Shown: positions 1 to 11,933 of the stretch, one piece after another
How the letters are laid out: each line of letters opens with the position of its first letter
How positions within the stretch are numbered: position 1 is the first letter of the stretch
NCBI GenBank assembly: GCA_019787685.1
Contig: JAHNUO010000010.1
Span: forward strand, 806,001-870,000
DNA from: Chiua virens
Lineage: Eukaryota; Basidiomycota; Agaricomycetes; Boletales; Boletaceae
Reading direction: 5' to 3'
DNA: 64,000 nucleotides
The notes under the pieces: generated by a model
Seen by the model: the letters and a program-made list of their open reading frames with translations, nothing else
Databases searched by the model: none
Told to the model about the DNA's origin: nothing
Made by a program: the position numbers and the translations under genes

Positions 1-59
1 TAGGAGCCGTCGAAGGCGGGGGGTTTTCCAAGACGAAGTTCAACAGCCTTGTTAGACAT
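1..59 (-). CDS. Ty3/gypsy-like Gag, N-terminal fragment
   Basis: Partial at the left window edge. Reading down from an ATG at 59 gives MSNKAVELRLGKPPAFDGS. The GKPxxFDGS stretch is typical of the start of the Gag (capsid) domain of fungal Ty3/gypsy retrotransposons, which packages element RNA into particles. The same frame stays open upstream to a stop at 420-422, with a Ser/Pro/Asp/Glu-rich stretch but no other ATG, so translation may start at 59 or earlier by a non-ATG codon or a spliced leader. It lies 3' of the LTR at 462-1191 in the same orientation, as expected for the 5' end of an element running off the window. Confidence 0.6.
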   Translation of the reverse strand, partial: MSNKAVELRLGKPPAFDGS

Positions 60-461
60 GTTGGTCGAGGGGCTAGTGGTGGTAGGTTGTAGGGTTTGTC
101 CTGACGGGGTGACGATGCTTGGATTCCGGATGGATGATGGTCCGGGGTTCGGCCTTCGTGGGGTCGTAGGGGACACGAAGGTGGCAAGTGCGGGAAGGTC
201 AAGGGATTGGTGAAGACGGTCAGCTAGTTGCTGGGTTTCGTCCTCCGAGTCAAGGTGTTCAACGTTGATGTCGAGGTCTGCTTCCTGATGGTCGGAAAGT
301 GGGGTCGAGGGTTCAGGGTTTTCGTCAGATAAATCAGACGTCGGAGTGTTGGCAGCCCGGAGATTCCAGGCGGGGTTCAAGAGTGGACGGGCGGGAGGTC
401 GTCCGGCAATGGTGGGCAGCTAGCTGCACGAAGGCAGGCTGTATTGGTAGTCTTGATCTTA
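60..461 (-). other. Leader region between 5' LTR and gag
   Basis: Internal start of the retroelement. Just inside the LTR (positions 461 downward) I see no TGG-starting primer-binding site complementary to a tRNA 3' end, so the primer is unknown; self-priming or an internal tRNA fragment is possible. The Gag frame is open from 419 and would encode an acidic Ser/Pro-rich extension. Confidence 0.4.
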
Positions 462-1191
462 TGTTACGATAGTTCTGGGTAGGACCTAGCGTAGCTGCAA
501 AAGCGCCAAGTACCAAGTGGCTGCGATAACTCAAACAACCACCACTTGATACGTGGTGCGCTGAAGAGTTGAACAAGGGTTTCTGGTCAGCGGATTGCTA
601 CCAGAGAGACGAGTGAAAACTCAGGCGTTGCTGAGAGTTGTCCGGTTGGGAATCTATACCCGAGGGACGGTCAAGGGTCAAGGGTTGACTATGATGAGTC
701 CAAGTGTTGGGTCAAGGGACGACGAGAGAAGTCCCTGGTCGAGTGGTCACAAGGAAGGGTCCGAGTGGAGCAGTGATACTCAGCTAGATTGCGGAGATCA
801 AGACTGGTGTACAGGAGTATCGCTGCGAGGTATTTATACTACAAGAACTGCGCACGGACCAAGAACTAAAAGAGGAAGGCCGGAAGAGCGGAAGGGTCAA
901 AGGCCAAAAGGAATGTGCAGTATACCAAAAGGGAATCGTATGATGCAAAGGCAATGGACGATGACGAAGATGAAATGACAAATGCGAAGCCATTGGGAGA
1001 TGACGAGAAAAGAATGAGTAAGAGCGATGCCATCGGATGATGACGAGAAAAGAAGAACGTAAGCATCCGGGTAAGGCCGGTGCGGAGTTACAAGGTAAGA
1101 AGGAGAACGAGTACGGATGAACATACAAGGATACCTAGGTATCGAGTGAAGTGAAGACATACGAGAGAGATGAAAGAAAGAAATTGTAACA
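462..1191 (-). mobile_element. 5' LTR of a Ty3/gypsy-like retrotransposon
   Basis: 730 bp running from TGTTACGATAG (462) to TTGTAACA (1191), i.e. ends in the inverted pair TGTTA/TAACA. Its low-coordinate ~370 bp is clearly similar to a second copy at 47064-47675. Read on the minus strand it has a TATAAATA box at about 832-839 followed by the conserved GCAGCGATAC stretch, so U3 lies at high coordinates and transcription runs toward the gag start at 59. The base after the right end opens ATTTG (1192-1196), the presumed target-site duplication; the partner copy lies outside the window. The LTR breaks into a Plavaka-type transposon remnant on its right. Confidence 0.8.
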
Positions 1192-1395
1192 ATTTGAACA
1201 TGATTGCTGACAATTAATCTGATAGATTCATGCAAATACCATCTTTTGGATTGAACACAATCCGCCGTTTCCCTCCGGATGTAGCGGACACAAGCCAGTA
1301 ACCGGCATGGTTCTTTGAGCACGTACTACAGGTAGGATCTTTCGCGCGTCTCGGTTCGCAGTGCTTAATGAGCTTCACTGCAGTGTTCCATCCCC

Positions 1396-3099
1396 GTGTT
1401 CGAAGGACTTTTCCCTCATGCGCACGACTTAAACATTCAGCGCCTCCTATTCCGACTCTCTGAATGGCATGCATTGGCCAAACTTCGAATTCACACGGAC
1501 GATTCGCTCACACTCCTCCAACAGTCGTTACGGACCCTTTGTGATCAGCTTCGCCACTTTCAACGAGCCACCTGCACCGCCTTCAAAACTCGTGAATTAC
1601 CCATGGAAGCTGCGCAATGGCAGAGGAGGGAATTGGCGGAGGTCAACGCTGGACGTCGAAAGAAAGAAGTGCGCTCAGCGGCCTTGCTCCCAAAAACATT
1701 CAATCTCAACACGTACAAGTTCCACGCCCTGGGTGACTATGTTGCAATGATCAAGATGTTCGGGGCAACTGACTTGTTCTCAACCCAAATTGTAAGTATA
1801 AAGCTTTTTCCTGAATGTTTATTTTTTCTTGCAGCATGTCTCTGACGTACCTCTGACATACATGTGCCTTCAGGGAGAGCTGGCGCACCGTCAAATCAAG
1901 AAGATGTATGGACTATCGAACAAGAAGAATGTCGAGGAACAGTTTGCGAGGCAAGAGCGTCGTCGCACTCTTCTGAGATGACAGCATGACCAGGACCAAG
2001 TTACAGATGATGTTGACTCTTCGCCGACGTTGCATCACTCAATGGCAAGCCAAGCTCGAAAGGACAATGTCCTTAATCTCCCTCGGTTCCTTGTCAACCA
2101 TATTGACGACCCAGCTATTAAGGCGAGTGACTTTGGTTGATACATATACATGCTTACATGTCTCCTAGCCTGATTTCACCGCATGTCTCAAGGACCACCT
2201 GTTGTCCAGATTACTCCGCCTGGATTTTGACGGCGATGAGCGGCTATTCACCCCGGAGGAACGAAATGAATTGCGTCTTCTGAACCCAGACTGGATCGTG
2301 GAGTCGAAAATCGTTCGCATCAACTACACAAGCTATGATATCCGCAGAGCCCATGATTGCCTGCGGACAAACCGTTCTTCTTTCCTCATGACTCTGTCGA
2401 GGGAAGAAGGTCCCAACTATCACCCCTTCTGGTACTGTCAGCTACTCAAGGCATTCCGTATTGACGTTTCCTACTCTCCCGGTGGTGTTAGCGGTTCAAA
2501 GGAGACGATGGAGGTCCTCTGGGTCCGTTGGCTAGGAATTGATCCGGACCATAGGTGGGGTTTCCAGCAGTGCACTCTTCCAAAGATTGGATTTGTGCCT
2601 GAAGACGGAGAGAGCCCTGCTTTCGGCTTTCTGGATCCCTCCCTGGTGATCCGTGGATGTCACCTCATTCCAGCTTTCATAGATGGTCGCACCGATCAAT
2701 TCTTACGGGGCAGCATGTCAGTAGCCAGACTACCTGGGGAGTCTGATGATTGGGCAAGGTATTATGTAAATATGTGAGTTTTATTTCACATATCTCGACC
2801 TCTTGCATGCTAACAATATTAGTTTTGCTGATCGAGATATGTTCACTCACTATGCGGCAATTGGTGTAGGTCATGACACCGCATACTTACGACACAACCA
2901 TGGGCTGGTTGACGACCAATTATCTGCTGGCGATGAAGAAGAAGAGGTCGATCGTATTGAAGATACTCGCCCAAGGCATGTATCTCAAAGCGATGAGAAT
3001 CCTGACGAAGAGGACGAGGACGAGGATGATTCAGATGTAAATAGTGACAACAGTATGAGTGACGGCTATGAGGACAGCAACTCGGATGCTTATTTCTAG
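1396..3099 (+). pseudogene. Plavaka-type DNA transposon protein, C-terminal remnant
   Basis: Four exons (about 1396-1791, 1874-2121, 2169-2773, 2823-3099) give the C-terminal part of the large protein of fungal Plavaka/CACTA-like transposons. Diagnostic pieces are SEWHALAKLRIHTDDSLTLL, TRELP, FNLNTYKFHALGDYV, GELAHRQIKKMYGLSNKKN and YYVNIFADRDMF, followed by a very acidic Asp/Glu tail. The recognition is from family memory, not a search. Breakage signs: no N-terminal two-thirds (the gypsy LTR ends at 1191), an in-frame TGA at 1979-1981 exactly where the family continues with a basic helix, and a GC donor (AAG|GCGAGT at 2122). It is a dead copy. Confidence 0.7.
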
Positions 3100-3313
3100 C
3101 TATGACAATGACCATCCAAATCTACTTTTAATTATGAGTAGTTCAATGGCTCGTTCAAAATGTAAATGTATTTATTGCCTACTAACGGTGTTGGCTGCAA
3201 TAAGGGCTTATAACTCCTTGCAGTAATTACAGAAGTTTCGAAAGCACTAAAGACATTACCAGCAACTACCACAATTGCAGTAGTATACAAGAAATGCGCC
3301 AATGCCTTGCTAG

Positions 3314-4160
3314 TAAGGTAGGGCTCACACAGTTTCATCCAACGTCATGTGATGTGACATTGATGTAACACAGCTTGTTAAGTTGAGGATAAGTACTGCC
3401 ACCGGGTCAATGTATATATTAGGAAAAGGGGACAAGGTTGCTTCCCGGTGTGATGCTCGGAAATTAGTGAGACTCTACTACAATAAGTGGAATAACGAGG
3501 AAATCAAACAATCTTGCTTCAAGTCCAAGTCCTGGACCTTCAATCAAATTTGTCAACACACTGCTGCTGTCTTCATTGTGCCAACTCGGACTCGGATATC
3601 CTTGTTGATGCAAACCGGTAGTGGTCCGAAGGTTTGTTGTCTTGTTGAGGGTGATGTGACCTGTGTGGCGAGGGTCATCCGAGTCGAGGGCTGCTGATTC
3701 CGGAGCAATCTTGGACAATGCGACTTGGTGAGTGATGCTTTATTCAACATGATTCTTGTGATACTGACCACATTTGCTGCAGTCCGGGTGCGTTTTGGTG
3801 GATGACCTCCAAAGAGGTTTGCCACTCTGTTCTTGGAGCAGTGTCTTCACTGTCCCATGTTGCAGTTTGTGCTGCTGATGGCCAGTTCACTGTGACCCGG
3901 TGCGTCTCCGGCGCGACTTGACTTAATTTGTTTTTGACTCATTTATTTTTTCACCTCACTAAGTCGAGTTAGCTCAAAATCAATTCCTACGACGTCTTTT
4001 CAGAAATTCAACAACCAACATAATCTGTATTTGAGTTGTAACTACAAAATGTTGGTTTTAGAATGTCCCTAAATGAAGCATGTAGATTGATTTTGATTAT
4101 TCCGTGAATTGTCACATTTTGGCATGTGGCGTTAGATGAAACTGTGTGAGCCCTACCTTA
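3314..4160. mobile_element. Non-autonomous TIR element (Tc1/mariner-like MITE), 847 bp
   Basis: Left end TAAGGTAGGGCTCACACAGT (from 3314) and right end ending ...GAGCCCTACCTTA (4160) are inverted repeats. Identity is near perfect for about 26 bp (one mismatch next to AAC) and continues more weakly, including GTCACAT, to about 50 bp. If the outermost TA is the target-site duplication the element is TA-AGGTAGGG...CCCTACCT-TA, typical of the Tc1/mariner/IS630 superfamily. The interior has only short ORFs without recognisable transposase motifs, so it would depend on an enzyme made elsewhere. Confidence 0.75.
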
Positions 4161-6600
4161 TGTATATTCCATGGTAATAATGTAAATCATCCTCGTAGTA
4201 TGGCAACGATCCTATAAATTTGTGTAACCCCTTATCGGACCTCGGTCAGATCTGCAATGTTGTATGATATTGATTACACAAGCAATTCCCAGCAAGTTAG
4301 ATACAATGGTAGGGTATTGGTCGTGATATTGGGTGTGGAAGTTGGTACGAATGATGTTGAGCAAGGTGCTGTTGATTCGTTCTTGTAGAACGACCACCTG
4401 CTGAGCCGTTGGAGTGCTACTTTCAACAGGTGGTGGAACGTTGTCCATGGGCGCCACTATACAGTTTGAGTCGAGTCGAAAGAACACGGCGACTATCAAT
4501 ATGGGGAACAAATGCACGTGCCAGCCTAATCAAGAAACGGCGTCCTCGACAATGATTGAGATCTATTGTCAAGACAGTCAGGCGTTCTGGCATATCAATG
4601 ACGTCCCACAGAACAATGATTGGAATCATCATGCCTCACGACTCGGAGCAGAAGATGTAGTTGAAGATTCAGACGTAACTGATAATGGTGTAAATTGAGA
4701 AAGAAATGAGACAGAGGTTGACAGAACTTACAAATTATAAGTTACAGCCTTGCCAGGGACGCCCCTTTTCGTACTTAGAACAAGTAAAGACTCCATCATG
4801 ATGGCGAACAAACTCTGGAAACAAGTCGATCGACTTCACCAGTCATCATCGAATGGCTTCTTTATTCAGCATTTCCGATAATCCTCATTAATTTGCAACT
4901 GGTACCGCCGCATCAGCGTATTCCAACAGGACCCTAGTTCGGACGTTCCGTGTCACACTGTGGGCATGTTCATGGCAAGCTTTCCGATTTCGAACTACAT
5001 CTAGTCGCAGTTTGTAATTGGTAAGTGTTCATCGACCCATTCAGTAGTGCCTCATTACATACCATTACAGAGGTGGGACTGGTGCACGCTGTTTTAGCAA
5101 ATTCAACTTTGCCATGCAACTTTGCCCTAGATTGGGTTTCGATAAAGGATGCGGACGACGAAGACTATTTGTTCGAGTTCTCACGACTTGTCGACGTCTT
5201 TGACTACTGCGAAGGATGACTTCGGCGCAGGATGTGGTCCGCACGACCACCCAGGGTCAGAACAGTAATCTGTCACTCTCTTCAGTGAGTATTACATCTA
5301 AAATTCACTTTCAATAGTATTTACTTATTCTTTTAGGTCCAACTTCCACGCCTCGCTCAGAATGCCCAGATTCATGACAGAAACATTGGTATGAATATAT
5401 GTTGAAAGTCGAAACTTCGCTATTACCACAGTGTACGATCCGCACACTCTGTTGACTAAAACGCGACGTCAAAGAACAACCTCCAAGCAAGTATTATGAA
5501 GATGGAACGGGGGAGTCTTGAACTACTCGACCTCGATACGAGCTTCGTTCGCTCTTGGCTGTCACCACTCACCAGTAGCTCTGCAAAATTTGTCCGCAAC
5601 GCCTCGTACTTTCGCCTCTGCGAGACCGATAAACCTGGCCCAACCTTGTCTACCATACGCACGAAATCCTTTACTATCACTATCAGCTTTGAACTCGTCC
5701 TTGTAAGTGCGAAGAGTGTCAGTATCGCGGCTTCCCAGTTTACATCCGTAGTATGCCGATGACGTCCCACAAGCGGGCTGCAGGGGACTCGAGAAGTGGT
5801 TGGAATCATCATGCCTCATCGAAGGTCTCATCAGCGGAAGAGCTAAGTGCCATGTTACTATAGCTGAGGATGCAACTGAGAATGTCAGTTCAGTGTGGCC
5901 GGCGTTTGTGACTTGGTTGGCTTTACATTTCATTGAGGTTCCGACACCGTGGCGACCATGACCTCCCCTGTTACCACATGAAACATACTCACACTTGCTT
6001 CTCTCCAGAAATTTACACTTCAAGTATGCTTGTTGCTAACAGCCTGCCGTCACTTGCAACACGTTGCATTCAAGCCTAACCTAACGACACAGACGTGTAC
6101 TACCATGATGAAACTATGTATATCTTAGACTTGCTCCCAGCACTCCAAGACGTGGGTGGGAGAACGCGCTTTTTGTGCCTGAACTGGGTATCTGCGGTAT
6201 GAACCCCGTTCGCGCAACCCTGGGGCAGAAGCTGAAACGAGCCTGATTTACGTAATTGTTACATCTCTCCGATGCTCTCGTGAGTATTCTCTCCCCCTAT
6301 TCTTTGTTGCCTTCGCTTTCGTTCCAAGCTGTACAGTCCCTTCCGTCGACGTGCCTTCCCTCCTGCCAGCTGCCGTGAGCGCTGCTCTTGATATAATGTG
6401 ATACGTTTCTCCCTGAAATGTTGGTGCCACTATCTACTCAGTTCTTCGAGGCTTCGACTGCCTTCAAGTTGATATCATGGGAATCTGGCAGTGATCTGGC
6501 AGTGATCTCACGTCACCAGAATATTCATTTAAAGGTATGTGTGATACTTCAAGGTGAATTTCCAACGGATAGGAAACTGTCGACCGATTTTATTCCACCC
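4161..6600. other. Low-content region with scattered ORFs
   Basis: No gene can be named. Short open stretches exist on the plus strand at 4414-4698 (94 codons) and 5025-5219 (a GTAAGT...ACAG intron precedes the acidic segment DADDEDYLFEFSRLVDVFDY). A short shared string, TGGAATCATCATGCCTCA, occurs at about 4620 and 5803 next to GACGTCCCACA, hinting at a small local duplication. An 11-bp unit TCTGGCAGTGA is repeated head to tail at 6484-6505. Confidence 0.3.
5456..5812 (-). CDS. Hypothetical ORF, possible exon of a decayed gene
   Basis: 118 codons on the minus strand. The middle part (DVNWEAAILTLFALTRTSSK followed by a KYEALRTNFAELL helix) looks protein-like: amphipathic, with even hydrophobic spacing. 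I recognise no family. A competing frame over 5562-6023 is also open, so which one (if either) is coding is unclear. No neighbour supports a role. Confidence 0.2.
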   Translation of the reverse strand: MMIPTTSRVPCSPLVGRHRHTTDVNWEAAILTLFALTRTSSKLIVIVKDFVRMVDKVGPGLSVSQRRKYEALRTNFAELLVSGDSQERTKLVSRSSSSRLPRSIFIILAWRLFFDVAF

Positions 6601-6720
6601 AAGTGGGCGCTATTAGTCCTCATGACCTGGGAACAGGGGCTTCCATCTCTCGATTGCAATTAGTGCAGTGGAGAACGGTATAAAATTCTTTCTTTTCATG
6701 TGTTCATACTTTGCATCTTG
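6600..6720 (+). promoter_or_regulatory. Core promoter of amidase copy 1
   Basis: TATAAAA at 6679-6685 lies 36-42 bp before the ATG at 6721, in the context GAGAACGGTATAAAA. The same block (with TCCTCATGA and TCTCGAT motifs upstream) precedes amidase copy 2 with its TATA at 11890-11896, so the duplication included the core promoter. Confidence 0.6.
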
Positions 6721-8864
6721 ATGGCTCCCATGTCAGTCTCCTCCAGGACCCGAGGGTCCACAGGCAACGCCCACTTTACACAACTGGTATCTGCTCAGTT
6801 GTCCCGCTTGGAAAACCAAATCCCGGTTGCATATCACTTGCCCAAGTCACTGCTTGGTGATCCACCACTCAACGTCCTCTCGATTCCAAAGGATTCCGGA
6901 ATTCTCACGGAAAGGGAACTTGCTATTACCGACCTAGATGCAACGGGTGTTCTGACAGGTATTGGATTGCGCAAGTACTCCGCCGTCGAGGTGGTGACTG
7001 CTTTCGGAAAGCGTGCTGCTATTGCACACCAATTGACCGCTTGCCTAACGGATTTCTTCCTCGATGAGGGCATCCAGCAGGCTAAAAGGCTCGATGACTA
7101 TTTGAAGGAGAACAACAAACCGATTGGTCCCCTCCACGGGTTACCTATCTCTATCAAGGTGCGCGTCTTCCATAGGGCGTTGTTTTTATCGGCACTCAAT
7201 CAAGCCCAGGACCACTTCGGTGTGAAAGGTCGATGGGGTTTCGCAGGTTTTCTGTCCAATCTTGAGGTCTCATCCGATGATTCTCCCTTGATCAGTATTC
7301 TGCGTGACCTTGGAGCTGGTGAAATTTAAGGCTCAGAATCTCGACCTCACACTGACGACATTCCGATAGTCTTCTATGTCAAGACTAACCAACCCCAAGC
7401 GCTCATGCATCTCGAGACTCAATCTTTCTACGGTCGCACAGTAGGTTGTATTTCGCACGCGAGGAACACAGATGGTGATTCGTGTTTAGCTTAATCCGTA
7501 CAACCTTGATCTGTCCCCGGGTGGTTCCTCCGGTGGGGAGTCTGCACTGTTGGCCTTAAAAGGATCTTGTATAGGCGTAGGAGGGTAAGTTCCTGAATTA
7601 TACATCACACCTCAACGTCCAGTTTCATCTCGCAAGCAGTGATGGCGGAGGCTCTATCCGTGCTCCTTGTGCATTTACTGGGTTGTACGGAATTCGACCA
7701 TCATCGTGCACATTCCCCTCTGGAATTCTCTGGTAGTAAGTAAAAAGTCATCCGGCAACAAATAAATCACACCTTTAAATTCGTTTGTAGTCAACTCGGA
7801 AATGATGGGACGATTGGCTCCGCGGGACCCATGTGCAGGTCAGCGAGGGATCTTGAGATACTGATCAAGGCCGTGCAAGACACAAAACCGTGGCTCAAGG
7901 ATCCCATGCTGCTTCCGATCCCTCTTCAAATCCCCGATATAGCCCAGAGAAAACTGCGTGTCGGGATCATGATGCATGACGGAGTGGTGTTACCTCATCC
8001 CCCTCTGTTACGAGCTTTGAACCTGGCGAAGGAGAAATTAGGAGCTTCGAGCCAGGTGGAGGTCGTGGAATACACACCCTACAAGCATAAAGATGGTTAT
8101 AGCATCATCGTACGTCGGTCCAATGTCTAACTTAATCATATTCGCACATGAGCATTTACAGCGCACGCTCTACTTTGACGACGGTGGGGAGACAGTCCGC
8201 CAGTGTCTCAAGGACGGAGGCGAAGACATTCTGCCTCTGACCGAATGGGTGATCAGTCCACCCTACACAAAGAATCTGAGTGCGACCCAAGCTTGGGAGG
8301 TACGCGTATGTTCTTCCAGCCGATGTCACTAACTTCACCGCTTTGAACAATAGATGCATCATAAACGGGACCTCTTCCGCCACGCATACCTACAGCACTG
8401 GAACGAGCATCACATTGACGTCCTGTTGTGTCCTGCGTATCCTGCCGTCGCGCCTCGGCATGACACGGCGAAATACTGGGGGTAAGCATGTCTTGACACA
8501 TCGAACGGGATCCGCCGGCGTGGCGTGTTCTCACCACTTACCATTTACATCTAGCTATACCGCGATCTGGAATCTGCTCGACTATCCCGGCGCCGTGTTC
8601 CCGACAGGACTGGTCATCGACCCGACCCAGGACCTCATTCCGCAGAGCTTTGGCGCACTGGGTCCTGAAGACGCGTACAATCACAGTTTATGTACGTGCT
8701 CGCTATCTCGTACTTGTTCGTATGGCGGTATTCACCAAGCGCACGTAGACGAACCCGAAGCATATCGCTATGCGCCGATCAACTTGCAGATCGTCGCGCC
8801 GCGGCTCAATGATGGCTTAGTTTTAGCGGCGCTGAATGTCATCGAGAAGATTATCAAAGTTTGA
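6721..8864 (+). CDS. Amidase (amidase-signature family), copy 1
   Basis: Hydrolyses the amide bond of a small amide to acid and ammonia; acetamidase-like by family, substrate unproven. Ten exons: 6721-7158, 7210-7318, 7370-7440, 7490-7584, 7640-7732, 7791-8109, 8162-8299, 8354-8481, 8555-8691, 8749-8864. They join in frame to 547 aa, the normal size for fungal amidases. The Ser-cisSer-Lys triad is visible: Lys146 in GLPISIK, cis-Ser219 in SPGGSSGGES, nucleophile Ser243 in DGGGSIRAP, with the standard 24-residue Ser-Ser spacing. The ATG at 6721 was chosen over one at 6700 because it is the one conserved in copy 2 (MAPMSVSS). No signal peptide, so probably cytosolic. Confidence 0.88.
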
Positions 8865-10088
8865 GTGGCTCCTTGAGGCACAAAAAAAAAGATGGATTGA
8901 TGCAATCTGTACTAGTCCTGGATGTTTTGGTTGTACGATTAAGTTGACGAATGCTACAGAAATAAACGGTGATTTTGTCATGTTGGCCTCCCCGGATTGG
9001 CAAATAAAGGTTTGGTTCAGCCTCTGTCTCAGACCTTCGGACAGCTGTTTAGCAATCTGAAAGTCAGGAACTTTGCTGAGTAAAGAATACATGACATGAC
9101 GCTGAAGAGCAAAGTTTGGGATGCTGGCATCCCTGACTACTTGGCTCGCCATGAACTAACACAATCATTGCCAGATACTTCAAGACGAAATGCCAATCGA
9201 TCATCATCAGAGGAACATCGTGCATTCAAAGTCAGATCAGGATGCCACAGGTGTGATGGGGTAGGCTGTATCGTGTTCGATTTAAACTCTGCTCATTTAT
9301 ACGACCTCCTGTGGTCTGCTGTGATGGTGAGGGAGAGGGTACTAAGTTGGCGCAGGCACTTCATCATTCGGCACGCACATCAACTCGAGGATAACTCGTG
9401 TTCCCACCCACTTTCGTCGATCATGGAATTTTCGATGTCTTATCAGCTTCGAATTTCAGGTGTCCCGACTGGGATTCAGACCCAATGGTTTGATTTGTCG
9501 TCTCTCGATTGGCTGCTCGAGTCGGTGTCGTGCATCTTGCAGAAATTTCATTTTCTGCAGTATGATACTAAACAACTTCGAATCTCGTCATTGTAACCTG
9601 TTAACCACGTTGTTGTCCAACTCGCTTTGCGCACATCAGATCATCGCGTGGAAGCAACGGTACATACGCGCGTTTGATACGGAAGCGACAATGAAGTTGG
9701 TGTTACTAATATGAATTCGGGTGACTAACGTTCATCGGTTCAGCTTGCGATAAATCCTTCCCCTTTGAAATCGCCAGAATATTTCTGACTGTGTCAGGCT
9801 GCAGAATGGAACGCTAAGAGTAGCTGGCTTCACACAATATCGATAATTACCTCTGTCCCGTATCTAGTGGACCCTAGAAATTGCTGTTTGGCGTGTGCGT
9901 ACACAGACACCGAACATGTTAATGAGAATTCAATCAGTTCCCATGACGTGTTGTGAAAGGTCCTCAGGGAATGAACAAACCCGTGGATGTCTTCGATTTA
10001 TGCGGCGTTCGTAAATTTGGCTCTCCATCCGAGTTCTCTCAGCGACTTCCACTCTTCAAGTAGTTGATAATTCTGCAAAATACCCATA
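8865..10088. other. Intergenic between amidase 1 and GTPase
   Basis: The first ~170 bp is 3' flank shared in part with copy 2. An open frame at 9096-9596 (plus, 166 codons) has no recognisable motif, no intron structure and an unremarkable composition; I do not call it a gene. Nothing else seen. Confidence 0.3.
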
Positions 10089-11212
10089 ATGATCAAGGGC
10101 CGTTTCAAAGCAGATCCCAGTGACTTCATCATTGTGTGGGTGTTTTCATCTGGTCTTATCTTCTTTGCTTTCTAACAGTTCTGCGCAAAGTCTTATGGGG
10201 CCAACAGGATCTGGGAAGACAAATGTGAGTGAAATTGCGGTCGTTTTGATGTCGAATTCCTACACTCAAAAATGATTAGTTCATAAACAACCTCACCGGA
10301 AACGCAGAGCAGCATAAAGCAAGTCACCTTTGTTCTGACACCCGGGATGTCACCCCTTACACAATCCCGCGAGCCAATGGTTGCCGCGGTCGCGTTGTGC
10401 TGGTCGACACCCCTGGGTTTGATAACACTGATCGGCCGGACGTCGAGATTTTAATGACAATCGCTAATTGGCTAATACAGAAGTATGTCGCCTCTAGAAA
10501 ACATCTATAACGCTCACTTATAAAATATTAAAGATATCCATCTGGTGTGACTCTCAGACTCACCGGAGTAATTTACCTTCACCGAATCACCGATAACCGT
10601 ATGCCGGGTTCTGTCTGCAAGAACCTTCAGATGTTTGGTCAGCTGTGCGGGGATATCGCTCTGCCTCGAGTACATCTTGTTACGACCATGTGGGACACAG
10701 TCAAGGACAAGAACGTGGCGGAAAGGAGGGTAGCCGAGCTAATGCGCGACTTCTGGCAGCAACTATTGGAGGGAGGCGCCAGCGCTTTTAGGTTCCACAA
10801 TCAACCCCATTCCGCGCAGGCCGTCATTGAGCCTCTTCTGGGTGCAACGAAAGCTAAAGCGGAGCTGTTACTGCAGAGAGAACTTGTGGAACAGCAAAAG
10901 CCAATAAACGAGACTTCGGCAGGCAAGGTTGTACTAGTACACTCTCGACTCCAGCAACTCCTTGCGGAGCAGAGAAGAACACTTAAGGAGCTCAAGGAGC
11001 AGGCGGATGCGTGCAACGACCTAGCTCTTGCTAAGAGCCTGCAGGAGGAATACGACAAAATCAACGCACAATTGCAGAAGACGGTCGAAGAGATGGAAGA
11101 GATGAAGGTCCCATTTACGAAACGTATTTTCCTGTGGCTGTTTGGGCGGAAGTCCACGCAGTATGTTCTTCCCGCTGCCTCGCTTGTATGGTTGCCTGAC
11201 CGCCACTCATAA
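10089..11212 (+). CDS. P-loop GTPase (AIG1/TRAFAC-like G-domain protein)
   Basis: Four exons: 10089-10135, 10179-10224, 10280-10482, 10534-11212, joining in frame to 324 aa. Walker A/G1 is GPTGSGKT (residues 23-30) followed by NFINNLTG; G3 is DTPGF (74-78). A WD-containing TTMWD segment stands where the G4 base-recognition loop is expected. The C-terminal third is a Gln/Glu/Lys-rich coiled coil ending in a short hydrophobic patch (FLWLFG) that may touch membranes. Such AIG1-like proteins are greatly expanded in mushroom-forming fungi; their function is unknown. The last exon may instead splice at 11161 (GTATGT) to an AG at 11222, giving a slightly different tail. It sits between the two amidase copies, same strand. 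Confidence 0.8.
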
Positions 11213-11889
11213 CACGACATCAGCCTGAACAATGCGCAGGCTTAGACGTCACTCTTCCTTCCGCTTCCATCCACGTCGATTTTGTTTACTAATGGACCAT
11301 CGCTGTAGTTGCACATTATTTTACACCCTGTTTCGTTTTATTTTATTTTATCTTGATTCAACCTATTAGTGTTCAACACTGAGATCTACAGTAGATTCCA
11401 TACCTAAGGCTCACTGGCAGGCTTGCAGTGTTGTGACTCACACGTGGCAAATTAGGAAGAACTGATACCGCACATTGAGGATGCAGTCTGGATTGAAGTG
11501 TGGATTCAGACCGTAGCGGTCACGTTACCCAGCACAAACATTTCCTGAGACAAACCATTTCACTGGCTACGTTCTCGAACTGTCGGACAGGTTTCAAGTT
11601 ATATCAGCGTTCCGAGGCGAAATCCAGAATATTGTATTATTGTGGTAATCGATGCGGCACAGCACAGTCGAGATTTTGAACGCTTTCTAGCCCGTGCAAG
11701 GCTAACCTAGTTCAGTCATGCCCCTGGTTCACGTCTCCAGAAAACCCGCTCAAAGATGTGTCAATTCAAGGTGGATTATGATGCCGTCAGCCTACTTTAT
11801 CCCACACACATAATGGCACTATCAGTCCTCATGATCTAGGAGCGAGGACTATCTTCTCTCGATGGCTATTAATGGCGAAAGGAGAACGG
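11213..11889. other. Intergenic, nothing recognised
   Basis: AT-rich low-complexity ATTTTATTTTATTTTAT near 11335. From about 11810 the sequence is the duplicated upstream block of the amidase gene. Confidence 0.4.
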
Positions 11890-11896
11890 TATAAAA
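11890..11896 (+). promoter_or_regulatory. TATA box of amidase copy 2
   Basis: TATAAAA in the context GAGAACGGTATAAAAG, 38-44 bp before the ATG at 11934, matching copy 1. Confidence 0.6.
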
Positions 11897-11933
11897 GTTC
11901 TTATCATGTGTTCATGGTTTGCGTCTCAAGTTG

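Larger units (their letters stand above)
6600..9030 (+). repeat. Tandem segmental duplication, left arm
   Basis: The promoter, all ten exons, intron positions and part of the 3' flank of the amidase gene recur at about 11810-14160 in direct orientation, roughly 5.2 kb apart. Exons are near 90% identical by eye; introns and flanks less. The left 3' flank carries extra sequence (8878-8990) not present in the right arm. Confidence 0.85.

Noticed and set aside
1214..1474. 86-codon minus ORF with four Cys (TCSTCSKNH)
   Set aside because: Antisense to the Plavaka remnant start and cut by LTR-adjacent sequence; the Cys pattern fits no zinc-finger spacing.
9096..9596. 166-codon plus-strand ORF between amidase 1 and the GTPase
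   Set aside because: No motif, no splice structure, composition like intergenic sequence; probably chance.
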